Of a stretch of DNA of 64,000 nt, positions 18,954 through 25,845 are shown piece by piece. The position numbers and the translations under genes were made by a program. Below the pieces are notes generated by a model that saw only the letters and a program-made list of their open reading frames with translations, ran no database searches and was not told where the DNA came from. The DNA is from JAKZVK01 sp965237575. GTDB lineage: Bacteria; Acidobacteriota; Terriglobia; Bryobacterales; UBA6623. Every line of letters starts with the position of its first letter. The first letter of the stretch is position 1. The stretch is from assembly GCA_965237575.1 (NCBI GenBank), contig CBDEGI010000004.1, positions 1,116,001 through 1,180,000 on the forward strand, written 5' to 3'.

Positions 18954-19067
18954 GATCAGGGAGTCCGAGCCGAGCTAGCGCTATCCTACATCCCCAGATT
19001 CGCGGCGAGGAAGCGCACGACTTCAGAACTCAAGCGCCGGCAGCAGTGTATCGCAATCCAGCTAGCC

Positions 19068-19095
19068 ACTTCCGCGAAGGGGGATTATCGGAAAT
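19068..19095. repeat. 28-bp inverted repeat, copy 2 of 5
   Basis: ACTTCCGCGAAGGGGGATTA and on to TCGGAAAT. It lies in the gap between the start of the ADOP gene and the DUF3471 fragment. The right arm is one base off the others. Confidence 0.65.
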
Positions 19096-19207
19096 AGCCG
19101 CAAGGAAACCGACCTCCGGTCATCCCATCCACTGAGGTCAATACTGTTTCTTGACTGCGACTCGCGTTGACGTCGCGCCACCGTCTGACTCTAGCTGGTC
19201 TCGCGCT

Positions 19208-19813
19208 CTACTTTCTCGGCGCCTTGATATCACGTGGGCCCTGGTGCAACATCAGGTGGGTCACGGCGCCCTTTTCGTCCTTGAAGAATTCGATCTCGGC
19301 GTCCATCACCTTTGGGAAGAACTTCGTTTCCGACTCCGCGAACAACGGCATCTTGCGCTGCCCGGTGGCCTGCGAGACCAACTGGCCGCTTTCGAGCGTG
19401 ATTACCAGATCGAACCCCGGCCGCATCTCGTAGGTACCGGTATATTGCGCCAGAATCTCGGGCGAAACTGCGATTTCTTTGCGCTCCGCCACCGTATCGC
19501 TTGTGCGCCGCGCCTTGTTGTCACGTCCGCCCTGGCGCAGCACCAGATGCGTGACCGCGCCTTTGTCGTCTTTGCCGAATTCGATTTCGGCATCCACCAC
19601 CTTGGGAAAGAACTTCGTCTCGGATTGGGCGAACAGCGGCACCTTGCCCTGTCCCGAGAGTTGGCTGATCAGTTGACCTGCCTCCAGCCTGATCATCATG
19701 TTGACCTTGGGCCTCAGTTCGTAGGTCCCCACGTACTGCTCGAGGACCGTCGGTGCAACGGTGATCTCCTTCCGCTCGGAGGGCAGTTCGACCTTTTCGC
19801 GGGTGCGCGACAT
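19208..19813 (-). pseudogene. C-terminal part (two DUF3471 domains) of an IS-split beta-lactamase-type hydrolase
   Basis: Two similar repeats of about 85 residues follow each other: ERKEITVAPTVLEQYVGTYE and AERKEIAVSPEILAQYTGTY, each going on to the pattern KFFPKVxDAEIEF. They fit DUF3471-type domains that sit behind serine beta-lactamase-like hydrolases. The first codons (MSRTRE) come from the IS end. Joining base 21650 to base 19791 with one copy of CCTTTTCGC restores ...AHGEKVELPSERKEI... in frame and a 539-residue protein that starts at 22685. Here the fragment lacks its own export signal, so it is probably not functional. Confidence 0.85.
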
Positions 19814-19824
19814 AAAAGTGCCGC

Positions 19825-21132
19825 TCATCCGGCCTGGGTGCGGGATTCCCAGTAGTCTTCGAAGCGGCCGCTGAGGCGGGCGCAGCGTAGCGCCAGGATG
19901 GCGTTCGCGCCGCGTACCGTCCAGAACATGCCCGAGCGCTTCAGACGTTGCGCCACTACCGTCTTGCATCCCGCCTCGATCACCCCTGAACCGATGAACA
20001 ATCCCTGCTTGCGAAAGTGCGGATAGCGCATCCGCTCGGCGTTGTGTTCGAAGTACTCCGCTTCGCTCGCCAGTCGACGAGCCAGATCCGGCTGCGGGGC
20101 CACCACACCTCGTAGGGCCGCCACCAACTTCTTGATCTGACCCTGATCGAGTTGGCGGAGCCGTTGCTGGGTCCAGCGCCGCCGGCTGGGCTCGTCGTCG
20201 AGCCCCAGTTGCGCCGCCAACTCCCACAAGTGCTGGCGCGCATGATAGAGGTCCACGATTTCGATCGCGCCCGCGAAGTATTGATGCGAGAGGTTCCAGA
20301 TCCAGGCGGCTCCGTCGCCGATTACCACCTTCTTGTTCGCCCGCCCCCAGCCGCGCTCCCACGCCTGCTGCCAGAGGCGTCGCCCAAACGCCTCGGCGCC
20401 CTCGATCGCTCCCGTATAGCTCGTCGACCCTTCCTCACGCACGGGTCGGTCGCCTGGCTTGCCCTCGGCTTGCGTGAACACACAGCCGAGCTTGACCTCC
20501 CGCGTGCGGGCGCGCTCGCGGTCCTTTTTGCCGGCTCGTCCCGCCGTCTCGGCCGCCACCATCGGCACCCCGGTGCCGTCCATCTCGATGTAGAGAACCG
20601 GAATGTCGGCCCCGGCCACCGCGGGCAGCGGCAGTTGCACCGCCCGTTGGATCTGTTGTTGTTCGCGGGCGGCGAGGTCGGCCCCGATCGCCTCGGCGCC
20701 GCGCTCGATGGCTTTGGTGGTAACGTCCAAACCGGCTAACACCCGCAGTTGCTCGCGACTGCTTTCAAACGACGACTCGCTGCCCACCAGCGCCATCATG
20801 CAGCGCACGCCGGGAGAGTAGTGCGTGTTGTCGACATCGAGTTCGCGGTCAAAGGGGAACTGTCCCTGATGGCACGCCGGGCAGAGGTAGTAGGGCCGTT
20901 CGATCGCGACCGCGCCGAGCACACTCACCACGGTCTTGGGCCGCCGACCGCGGTGACGGGTGCGACGGCCGCAGCGACAGGATGGCTCAGGCGCGGCGTC
21001 GGCGGGCGCCTCCAACAGTTGCTCGAGCAACTTCGCGCCGGCTCGGTGCAGTGCCGCACGGGTGGCCGTCTCCAGCGCTTCCAGGTCCCAGTGCTGCTGC
21101 TTGCGCCGGGCGGCGAAGATCAGAGTCAGCAA
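19825..21132 (-). CDS. ISKra4 family transposase
   Basis: This 435-residue protein is reached from a TTG that overlaps the stop of the upstream ORF. It has a Cys zinc motif (CRCGRRTRHRGRRPK and CPACHQGQ), a DDE-type core with VLYIEMDGTGVPMV as the first Asp, and VVIGDGAAWIWNL as the second acidic region. The C-terminal part (LYHARQHLWELAAQLG and on) supplies the rest of the core, with FIGSGVIEAGCKTVVAQRLK near the end. This is the ISKra4 pattern. The frame is also open upstream in the -1 phase of the DUF6788 gene back to an A8 run at 21177-21184, so a fused protein by -1 frameshifting is possible (see findings). Confidence 0.9.
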   Translation of the reverse strand: MLTLIFAARRKQQHWDLEALETATRAALHRAGAKLLEQLLEAPADAAPEPSCRCGRRTRHRGRRPKTVVSVLGAVAIERPYYLCPACHQGQFPFDRELDVDNTHYSPGVRCMMALVGSESSFESSREQLRVLAGLDVTTKAIERGAEAIGADLAAREQQQIQRAVQLPLPAVAGADIPVLYIEMDGTGVPMVAAETAGRAGKKDRERARTREVKLGCVFTQAEGKPGDRPVREEGSTSYTGAIEGAEAFGRRLWQQAWERGWGRANKKVVIGDGAAWIWNLSHQYFAGAIEIVDLYHARQHLWELAAQLGLDDEPSRRRWTQQRLRQLDQGQIKKLVAALRGVVAPQPDLARRLASEAEYFEHNAERMRYPHFRKQGLFIGSGVIEAGCKTVVAQRLKRSGMFWTVRGANAILALRCARLSGRFEDYWESRTQAG

Positions 21133-21554
21133 CTGTTCGACTTCTTGGGCGACTTCTTGTTGGATCGCCGCGGCCGTTTTTTTTCCTGCGGCGTCACAGA
21201 CGCTGCCGACTCGGACTCTTGCTCAACGGGCCGCAAGCGGCAGATCTTCTCGTTGACTTCGATGAGTTCTCGGCTTAGCTGCTGGAAGCGCCGAAAGGCG
21301 GTGATCTCCCGCTGAGTCTTACGGCGAGCCGCCGGGTCGGAGAGGCTCTGGGTGACGGTCTTGCCGCGGGATTTGTAGGTCAACCGCCAGTGCGGGCCAT
21401 GGCCGGGATGACCGCGCTGACGACAGCGGCAGGTGGGTTTGCCGCAAGGGCCTTGAGTGGTGGTGACGGAGCCTTGGCGAAAATCACCCAAGGCAAGCAT
21501 CTGCTGGAAGATCGCGTGGCGACGGTACTCCAAGGCGGGCAGGGAATCGGGCAT
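21126..21554 (-). CDS. DUF6788-type accessory ORF of the ISKra4 element
   Basis: This is a 142-residue protein with the signature GSVTTTQGPCGKPTCRCRQR and GHPGHGPHWRLTYKSRGKTV, as found in small ORFs ahead of ISKra4-type transposases. The Cys/His cluster may bind zinc, and the C-terminus is very basic (KKRPRRSNKKSPKKSNSC). The ATG has a strong AGGAGGTG site. Its stop overlaps the transposase start by seven bases. The role is unknown: a DNA-binding helper, or the N-terminal part of a frameshifted transposase. Confidence 0.82.
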   Translation of the reverse strand: MPDSLPALEYRRHAIFQQMLALGDFRQGSVTTTQGPCGKPTCRCRQRGHPGHGPHWRLTYKSRGKTVTQSLSDPAARRKTQREITAFRRFQQLSRELIEVNEKICRLRPVEQESESAASVTPQEKKRPRRSNKKSPKKSNSC

Positions 21555-21572
21555 GGGACACCTCCTTCTTAT

Positions 21573-21595
21573 CCTAGCGTATTATATACGCTAGG
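21573..21595 (-). promoter_or_regulatory. Palindromic promoter region of the IS
   Basis: A perfect 9-bp inverted repeat (CCTAGCGTA / TACGCTAGG, 5-base loop) contains a consensus TATAAT on the minus strand at 21586-21581. It lies about 27 bases before the DUF6788 ATG and its AGGAGGTG site. No good -35 box is visible. The dyad could bind a repressor or fold in the mRNA leader. Confidence 0.5.
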
Positions 21596-22685
21596 ACACC
21601 GCACCCCAGACCGTACCCCAACCACTTGGCACTTTCATGTCGCGCACCCCCTTTTCGCCGTGTGCTATCGCCGCCAAGTGCGCGACAATCTGCTGGGGAG
21701 GCGCGCCCCGTCTCAGGTTGCTCAGAGCGACCGCCGTCACCTTGTCGTCGGGATAGTAGGCGAGGAAGGTAGCAAACCCTTCGATCCCGCCGCCGTGGCT
21801 GATCATCTTGCGCCCGCTCGCCGTGCGCACGGCCACGCCTAAGGCGTAGTCCTTTTTGAACGGCGTAGTCATTTTGGCCAGCGACGCAGCCGAGAGCAAC
21901 TTGCCGCCGAACAGCCCCTGCTGCCAGCGCAGCAAGTCCTCGGTGGTGGAATACAGCGCGCCCGCCGAAAAGGGGATGCTCATGTGAACGAAGCCGGTGT
22001 TCACCGGCCCGTCTTTGCCGCGCCGATAACCTGCCGCGCGCCGCGGGATGATAGCGGAGTTCGAATCGTAGCCCGAATCCTCCATGCCAAGCGGCCCGAA
22101 GATGTTCTCCTGCACGAACGTCTCGTAACTCTGTCCGGCGGCCTTTTCCAGTAGGTAGCCCAGCAGAAGGTATCCGGAGTTGCTGTAGGCCCACTTCTCA
22201 CCCGGCTGGAAATCGAGCGGCTTGTCGCGGAAGCGTGCTACCAGCTCCTCAGGCGTGGCAGCGGTTGCCTTCTGGGATTGGTAGTCGGGAAAGTTGGTGA
22301 AATTCGGAATTCCCGAAGTGTGGGTCAGCAGGCGGAAGATGGTGATGTCGTCCCACGCGGCGGGCGCATCCGGCATGAACTTCTTCACCGGGTCATCAGT
22401 GCTCAGCTTGCCGCGTTCTTCCAGCAGTAGGATCGAGGCCGCCGTGAACTGCTTCGTGACGGATCCCAGCCGGAACTTGGTGACGGGTGAGTTGGGGACG
22501 TTCCACTCCAGATTGGCCGAGCCGTACCCTTTGCTCAGCAATACCTTGTCGCCGCGGGCCACCAGCACAGAGCCCATGAACTTCTTGTCGGAAACGTAGG
22601 ACTGCACCACTTGGTCCATTCGTGAGACATCCTGGGCCAGGCCGGTGGCAGCGAGTAAAAGTGCGATGCCGATGTGTCGAATCAT
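21591..22685 (-). pseudogene. N-terminal beta-lactamase-type serine hydrolase, C-terminus replaced by IS sequence
   Basis: The gene starts at ATG 22685 with a signal peptide (MIRHIGIALLLAATGLAQDV). It has the class C/DD-peptidase motifs: SxxK as S75VTK78 in FRLGSVTKQF, YxN as Y168SN170, and HGGG near residue 315. The last true host residues are AAIAHGEK; the final part and the stop at 21591 come from the ISKra4 element. The catalytic domain is complete, so a truncated active esterase or peptidase cannot be excluded, but the two DUF3471 domains are cut off. Such enzymes are exported and act on peptides, esters or amides; the substrate is unknown. Confidence 0.85.
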
Positions 22686-22759
22686 GCATACTCCTCGGGT
22701 AGATGAGGCAATTGTACCTCTTGAGACAGCCACTGAAGTACCTCTTTAAGGCTTGCTTC

Positions 22760-22787
22760 GCTTCCGCGAACCGGACGTGTCGGAAGT
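22760..22787. repeat. 28-bp inverted repeat, copy 3 of 5
   Basis: GCTTCCGCGAACCGGACGTG and on to TCGGAAGT. It lies in the divergent gap between the beta-lactamase-type gene and the lipoprotein-sorting-like gene. Confidence 0.7.
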
Positions 22788-22857
22788 AGAATACTGAGGA
22801 AGCGCCTGTTGTGCACAAGTTCGCTCGGGTTCTTCATCTCGCTTTAGGAGGCTCCAA

Positions 22858-23625
22858 ATGAAGAGACGTGACCTGCTGGCCTTGACGGTTTCAGTGCCGG
22901 CCCTTCTGCGTGGCCAAGCGACGCAAAGCGCAGAGAATGCATCGACTATGCACGAGCAGGGCATGGCGCTCCTTCGACGGATGCAGGCCGCTCTCGGCGG
23001 CGCTGAAAAACTCGCTGCGGTCCGCGACGTGGATTGGACTATAACCGGGAAGACTTGGAACAGGTCCGGCGCTCCCGGACCGGACGTCACACGGCGTATC
23101 AGATGGATACAGCCCAACATGTTTCGCAAGGACCAGCGCGCTGGCAAGGTGGTCGTCAAGTATTTTTTTGACGGCAACGGCGGTTGGGAACTCGTGCCGG
23201 GTGCAGGGCTAATCGAACTTAAAGGGCGCGAACTCGATTTCGTCAGCGGTGAGGCGCGCGGAACGTATCCGAGGAAGTGGCTGCCGGACCGCGATTCTCG
23301 TTTTCGAGTGACTTCCGGTGGCCCCAATGTCATCCGGGTCCTGAAGGACAGCAGCACCAGGGGAAACAGTATCGTCGTCGACCTTGAGTCTGGGTTGCCG
23401 CTTCGAATCGCGGGCACGACTCTATCCGGCAAGGTGGGGACAACCTACCGGCGGCTTCCCAAGAGGCTAGAGTTCGCCGAGTGGCGGACAGTCGGCGGCA
23501 TAGAGTGGCCTCAGAAGTTACTTAACTTCCATGAAGATGTGAAGGTGGCGGAGATCACGACGACTGAGATCGGGATCGATGTGGGCCTCGACCCGCGTGA
23601 ACTTTCACGCAAGCCCGCAGCCTGA
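22858..23625 (+). CDS. Exported protein, outer-membrane lipoprotein-sorting-like (tentative)
   Basis: This 255-residue protein has an ideal AGGAGG six bases before the ATG. The N-terminus MKRRDLLALTVSVPALLRG has a twin-Arg followed by a hydrophobic stretch, so export through Tat or Sec is likely. The body is beta-rich: MQAALGGAEKLAAVRDVDWT, then strands such as VVVKYFFDGNGGWELVPGAG and FRVTSGGPNVIRVLKDSSTR, a pattern seen in acidobacterial LolA-like or DUF-type exported proteins. No catalytic motif was found. The family call is weak. Confidence 0.6.
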   Translation: MKRRDLLALTVSVPALLRGQATQSAENASTMHEQGMALLRRMQAALGGAEKLAAVRDVDWTITGKTWNRSGAPGPDVTRRIRWIQPNMFRKDQRAGKVVVKYFFDGNGGWELVPGAGLIELKGRELDFVSGEARGTYPRKWLPDRDSRFRVTSGGPNVIRVLKDSSTRGNSIVVDLESGLPLRIAGTTLSGKVGTTYRRLPKRLEFAEWRTVGGIEWPQKLLNFHEDVKVAEITTTEIGIDVGLDPRELSRKPAA

Positions 23626-23647
23626 GCACCGGGCTACGGTACCAATA

Positions 23648-23676
23648 GCTTCCGCGATCCAGGACTTCTCGGAAGT
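23648..23676. repeat. 28/29-bp inverted repeat, copy 4 of 5
   Basis: GCTTCCGCGATCCAGGACTT and on to CTCGGAAGT. It lies in the convergent gap between the exported protein gene and the DinB gene, just after the stop at 23625. Confidence 0.65.
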
Positions 23677-23690
23677 TACGCAGCGCTCCG

Positions 23691-24167
23691 TTAGTCTGGT
23701 CGACCGTCCCACACCCAGACGATGAAGTCCGTCAACGGCGGATCTCCGCCAAGTTCTCGAATTCGAGTGGCGAGCTGAGCCCGATGATAGTGGCTATGCA
23801 TCGCCACCTGAAGGAGCGCCTCGCGCACTGTGTTCCGACGCTCTTCATGGCCGGGAACGTTGAGGACGACGGTCCGCTCCAGATCATCTGGGCTCAGGCT
23901 TTCGAACAATGGGAAAACCGAGCCATGGTACTCCTGCACGGAAGCTCTAAGCTCGCCGAATGAGTAGAACGGCCGTTGCAACTTCTCAAGGTCAAGGGGT
24001 TCGTCCCGGATCAGCGCCAGGTAGGCCATTTGAACGCTATGGGTATGGTGCAGCTTTTCCTGGATCGTGGAATCGTCCCATGCTCCGGTGCAGTTCTTTA
24101 ACGCCTGCAGCAATTTCGCGTCGGCCCAAGCCTCATGGCGAAGCAGATCTCGCAGTGTCTCAACCAT
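23691..24167 (-). CDS. DinB family protein
   Basis: This is a 158-residue four-helix-bundle type protein. ATG 24167 gives MVETLRDLLRHEAWADAKLL, the usual DinB opening; the frame stays open far upstream, but that part is antisense to the next gene. The metal-binding His triad is present: one in KLHHTHSVQM and two in AMHSHYHRAQLATRIRELGG. DinB/YfiT proteins bind a divalent metal and often act as thiol-dependent transferases or hydrolases. The substrate is unknown. It is divergent from the rhamnonate-dehydratase-like gene. Confidence 0.85.
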   Translation of the reverse strand: MVETLRDLLRHEAWADAKLLQALKNCTGAWDDSTIQEKLHHTHSVQMAYLALIRDEPLDLEKLQRPFYSFGELRASVQEYHGSVFPLFESLSPDDLERTVVLNVPGHEERRNTVREALLQVAMHSHYHRAQLATRIRELGGDPPLTDFIVWVWDGRPD

Positions 24168-24200
24168 TTGTGACCTTCCGTGCCACGATCCTACATCAAG

Positions 24201-24227
24201 ACTTCCGCGAATGGGTGCGTCGGAAGG
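24201..24227. repeat. 28-bp inverted repeat, copy 5 of 5
   Basis: ACTTCCGCGAATGGGTGCGT followed by CGGAAGGGT. It lies between the DinB and rhamnonate-dehydratase-like genes, in a position that could be upstream of either. Confidence 0.6.
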
Positions 24228-24311
24228 GTGCTCCGGCCGTTCGATCTGACCCACTAGCAAATTGAGAGCGGCGGCCTTCGGTACACTGGTGGCCGGGAGG
24301 CCGCCACACGC

Positions 24312-25604
24312 ATGAACAGGAGACGTTTTCTGCAGGGGTCCGCCGCTGGGATCGCCGCCGCCGGGGCAACGCGCAAGCAGCAATTGCTGGCCGCGCTGGT
24401 TCCGGCTGCGAGCGGGACGGCCGCCGGGGTGCTGCCGGCGTTGGCGTTTCAGGGCGTCTCGAGCGGGCTGCGGATCACCGATGTGGAGGTCGTCTACCCA
24501 CGGCCGAAAAGCCCGGAGAACTTTTGGGGTTGGCTGCAGAACACCATCATCGCCAACCCCATGTCGATCTACCCCAAGTACAAGCAGAAGCGTGCGTCGT
24601 GGCGCTCGGACAAGATGCGCGCGATCTGGGTGCGCATCTCGACCAACAAAGGCGTCGTCGGATACGGCAAGGGCGAGGGCGGCGGGGCATCGAGGTTCAT
24701 CATCGAAGAGCATTTCAAGGGGCTGCTGCTGGGCGAAGACCCGTTCGACATCGAGCGACTGTGGGACGTGCTGTTTCGCTCGTCGCTGCCCTACGGGCGC
24801 AAAGGGGTCGCCATCATGGCGATCAGCGCCCTCGACCTGGCGCTGTGGGACATCATCGGCAAGGCGCACGGGGAGCCGGTCTACAAGCTGCTGGGCGGCA
24901 AGACGAAGGACAAGATTCCCACCTATGCCACCGGCAACGACTTCGAGCTGTATCCGCGCTTCGGATACCAAGGCGTGAAGCTGGCCATGCCGTACGGTCC
25001 GGCGGACGGCGTCACCGGGATGAAGAAGAACGTGGATCTGGTGCGGCGCGCGCGGGAGACGATCGGCCCCGACATGATGCTGATGCTCGACTGCTACATG
25101 GCCTGGGACGTGGCCTACACAATCGACATGGCGCGGCGGCTCGAGCGCTACGAGGTGTACTGGATCGAGGAGTCGCTGCCGCCTGACGACTACCGCGGCT
25201 ATGGCGAGATCAATCGCGAGATCCGGTCGACGCTGATTGCGACCGGCGAGCATGAGTACACGCGCTGGGGGTTTCAGGAATTGCTGGATCATGAAGGAGC
25301 GCAGGTCGTGCAGCCCGACATCAACTGGTGCGGCGGGTTGACGGAGATCCGCCGCATCGGCGCGCTGGCGGCAGCGAGGAATCTGCCAGTCATCCCTCAC
25401 CAAGGGGGCACGGTGTGGGGTCTGCACTACCTGATGGCGACACCGAACGCACCTCTGGCCGAGAGCATCGGGCCGTCGCGGCAGATCGAGGCCGAGCGCA
25501 AGTCGTTCATCCGAGCGGTGACGCCGCTGCCGGACGAGGACGGCTATGCGACGCCGTCGGACGAGCCCGGATTCGGTTTGGATCTCAAGCCCTACTTGGG
25601 CTAA
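24312..25604 (+). CDS. Enolase-superfamily dehydratase, L-rhamnonate dehydratase-like, Tat-exported
   Basis: This 430-residue protein begins MNRRRFLQGSAAGIAAAG, a twin-arginine signal. The mature part has the mandelate racemase/muconate lactonizing layout: an N-terminal capping domain, then a barrel with metal ligands Asp (MLMLDCYMAWD, near 260), Glu (WIEESLPPDD, near 283) and Glu (ATGEHEYTRWG, near 311), and the catalytic His in VIPHQGGTVWG near 361. The YWIEESLPPDDYRGY and TGEHEYTRWGF motifs are closest to L-rhamnonate dehydratases, which dehydrate the acid sugar to a 2-keto-3-deoxy acid. Export of such an enzyme is unusual for the classical pathway, and the exact substrate is inference. 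Confidence 0.82.
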   Translation: MNRRRFLQGSAAGIAAAGATRKQQLLAALVPAASGTAAGVLPALAFQGVSSGLRITDVEVVYPRPKSPENFWGWLQNTIIANPMSIYPKYKQKRASWRSDKMRAIWVRISTNKGVVGYGKGEGGGASRFIIEEHFKGLLLGEDPFDIERLWDVLFRSSLPYGRKGVAIMAISALDLALWDIIGKAHGEPVYKLLGGKTKDKIPTYATGNDFELYPRFGYQGVKLAMPYGPADGVTGMKKNVDLVRRARETIGPDMMLMLDCYMAWDVAYTIDMARRLERYEVYWIEESLPPDDYRGYGEINREIRSTLIATGEHEYTRWGFQELLDHEGAQVVQPDINWCGGLTEIRRIGALAAARNLPVIPHQGGTVWGLHYLMATPNAPLAESIGPSRQIEAERKSFIRAVTPLPDEDGYATPSDEPGFGLDLKPYLG

Positions 25605-25845
25605 AGTTGTACTTTCGGCACACGTAGCCGTCTTCCGTGAGAAAGCCGACCCCCTACAGTTCTTCCGAGGTTCTTCTTTCCCTTCGCGAAAAGGCCCCAG
25701 TACCCGAAAAGGCCCCGGTAACCGACAGGGGCCCAGGAACACGGTGCCTTGCTTCGTGCGCTGCGTTTGAGCCATGGCGCAGCCCGTGGGGCTCCGAGGA
25801 AGCCGCGGACGAGGGCTCGATGCATTCGCTTCTAAGGCATACCTA

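Larger units (their letters stand above)
19801..21649 (-). mobile_element. ISKra4-type insertion sequence (1849 bp)
   Basis: The ends are 22-bp inverted repeats with one mismatch: the left begins GGGTGCGCGACATAAAAGTG, and the right read on the other strand begins GGGTGCGCGACATGAAAGTG. The 9-bp target duplication CCTTTTCGC lies at 19792-19800 and 21650-21658. The element holds a DUF6788-type gene and a transposase gene, both on the minus strand. It sits inside a beta-lactamase/DUF3471 gene, which it splits. The clean duplication and intact ORFs suggest a recent insertion. Confidence 0.92.

Noticed and set aside
21126..21132. TTG at 21132 as a firm, separate start of the transposase
   Set aside because: It was kept only as the formal start; a -1 frameshift product explains the upstream open frame better.
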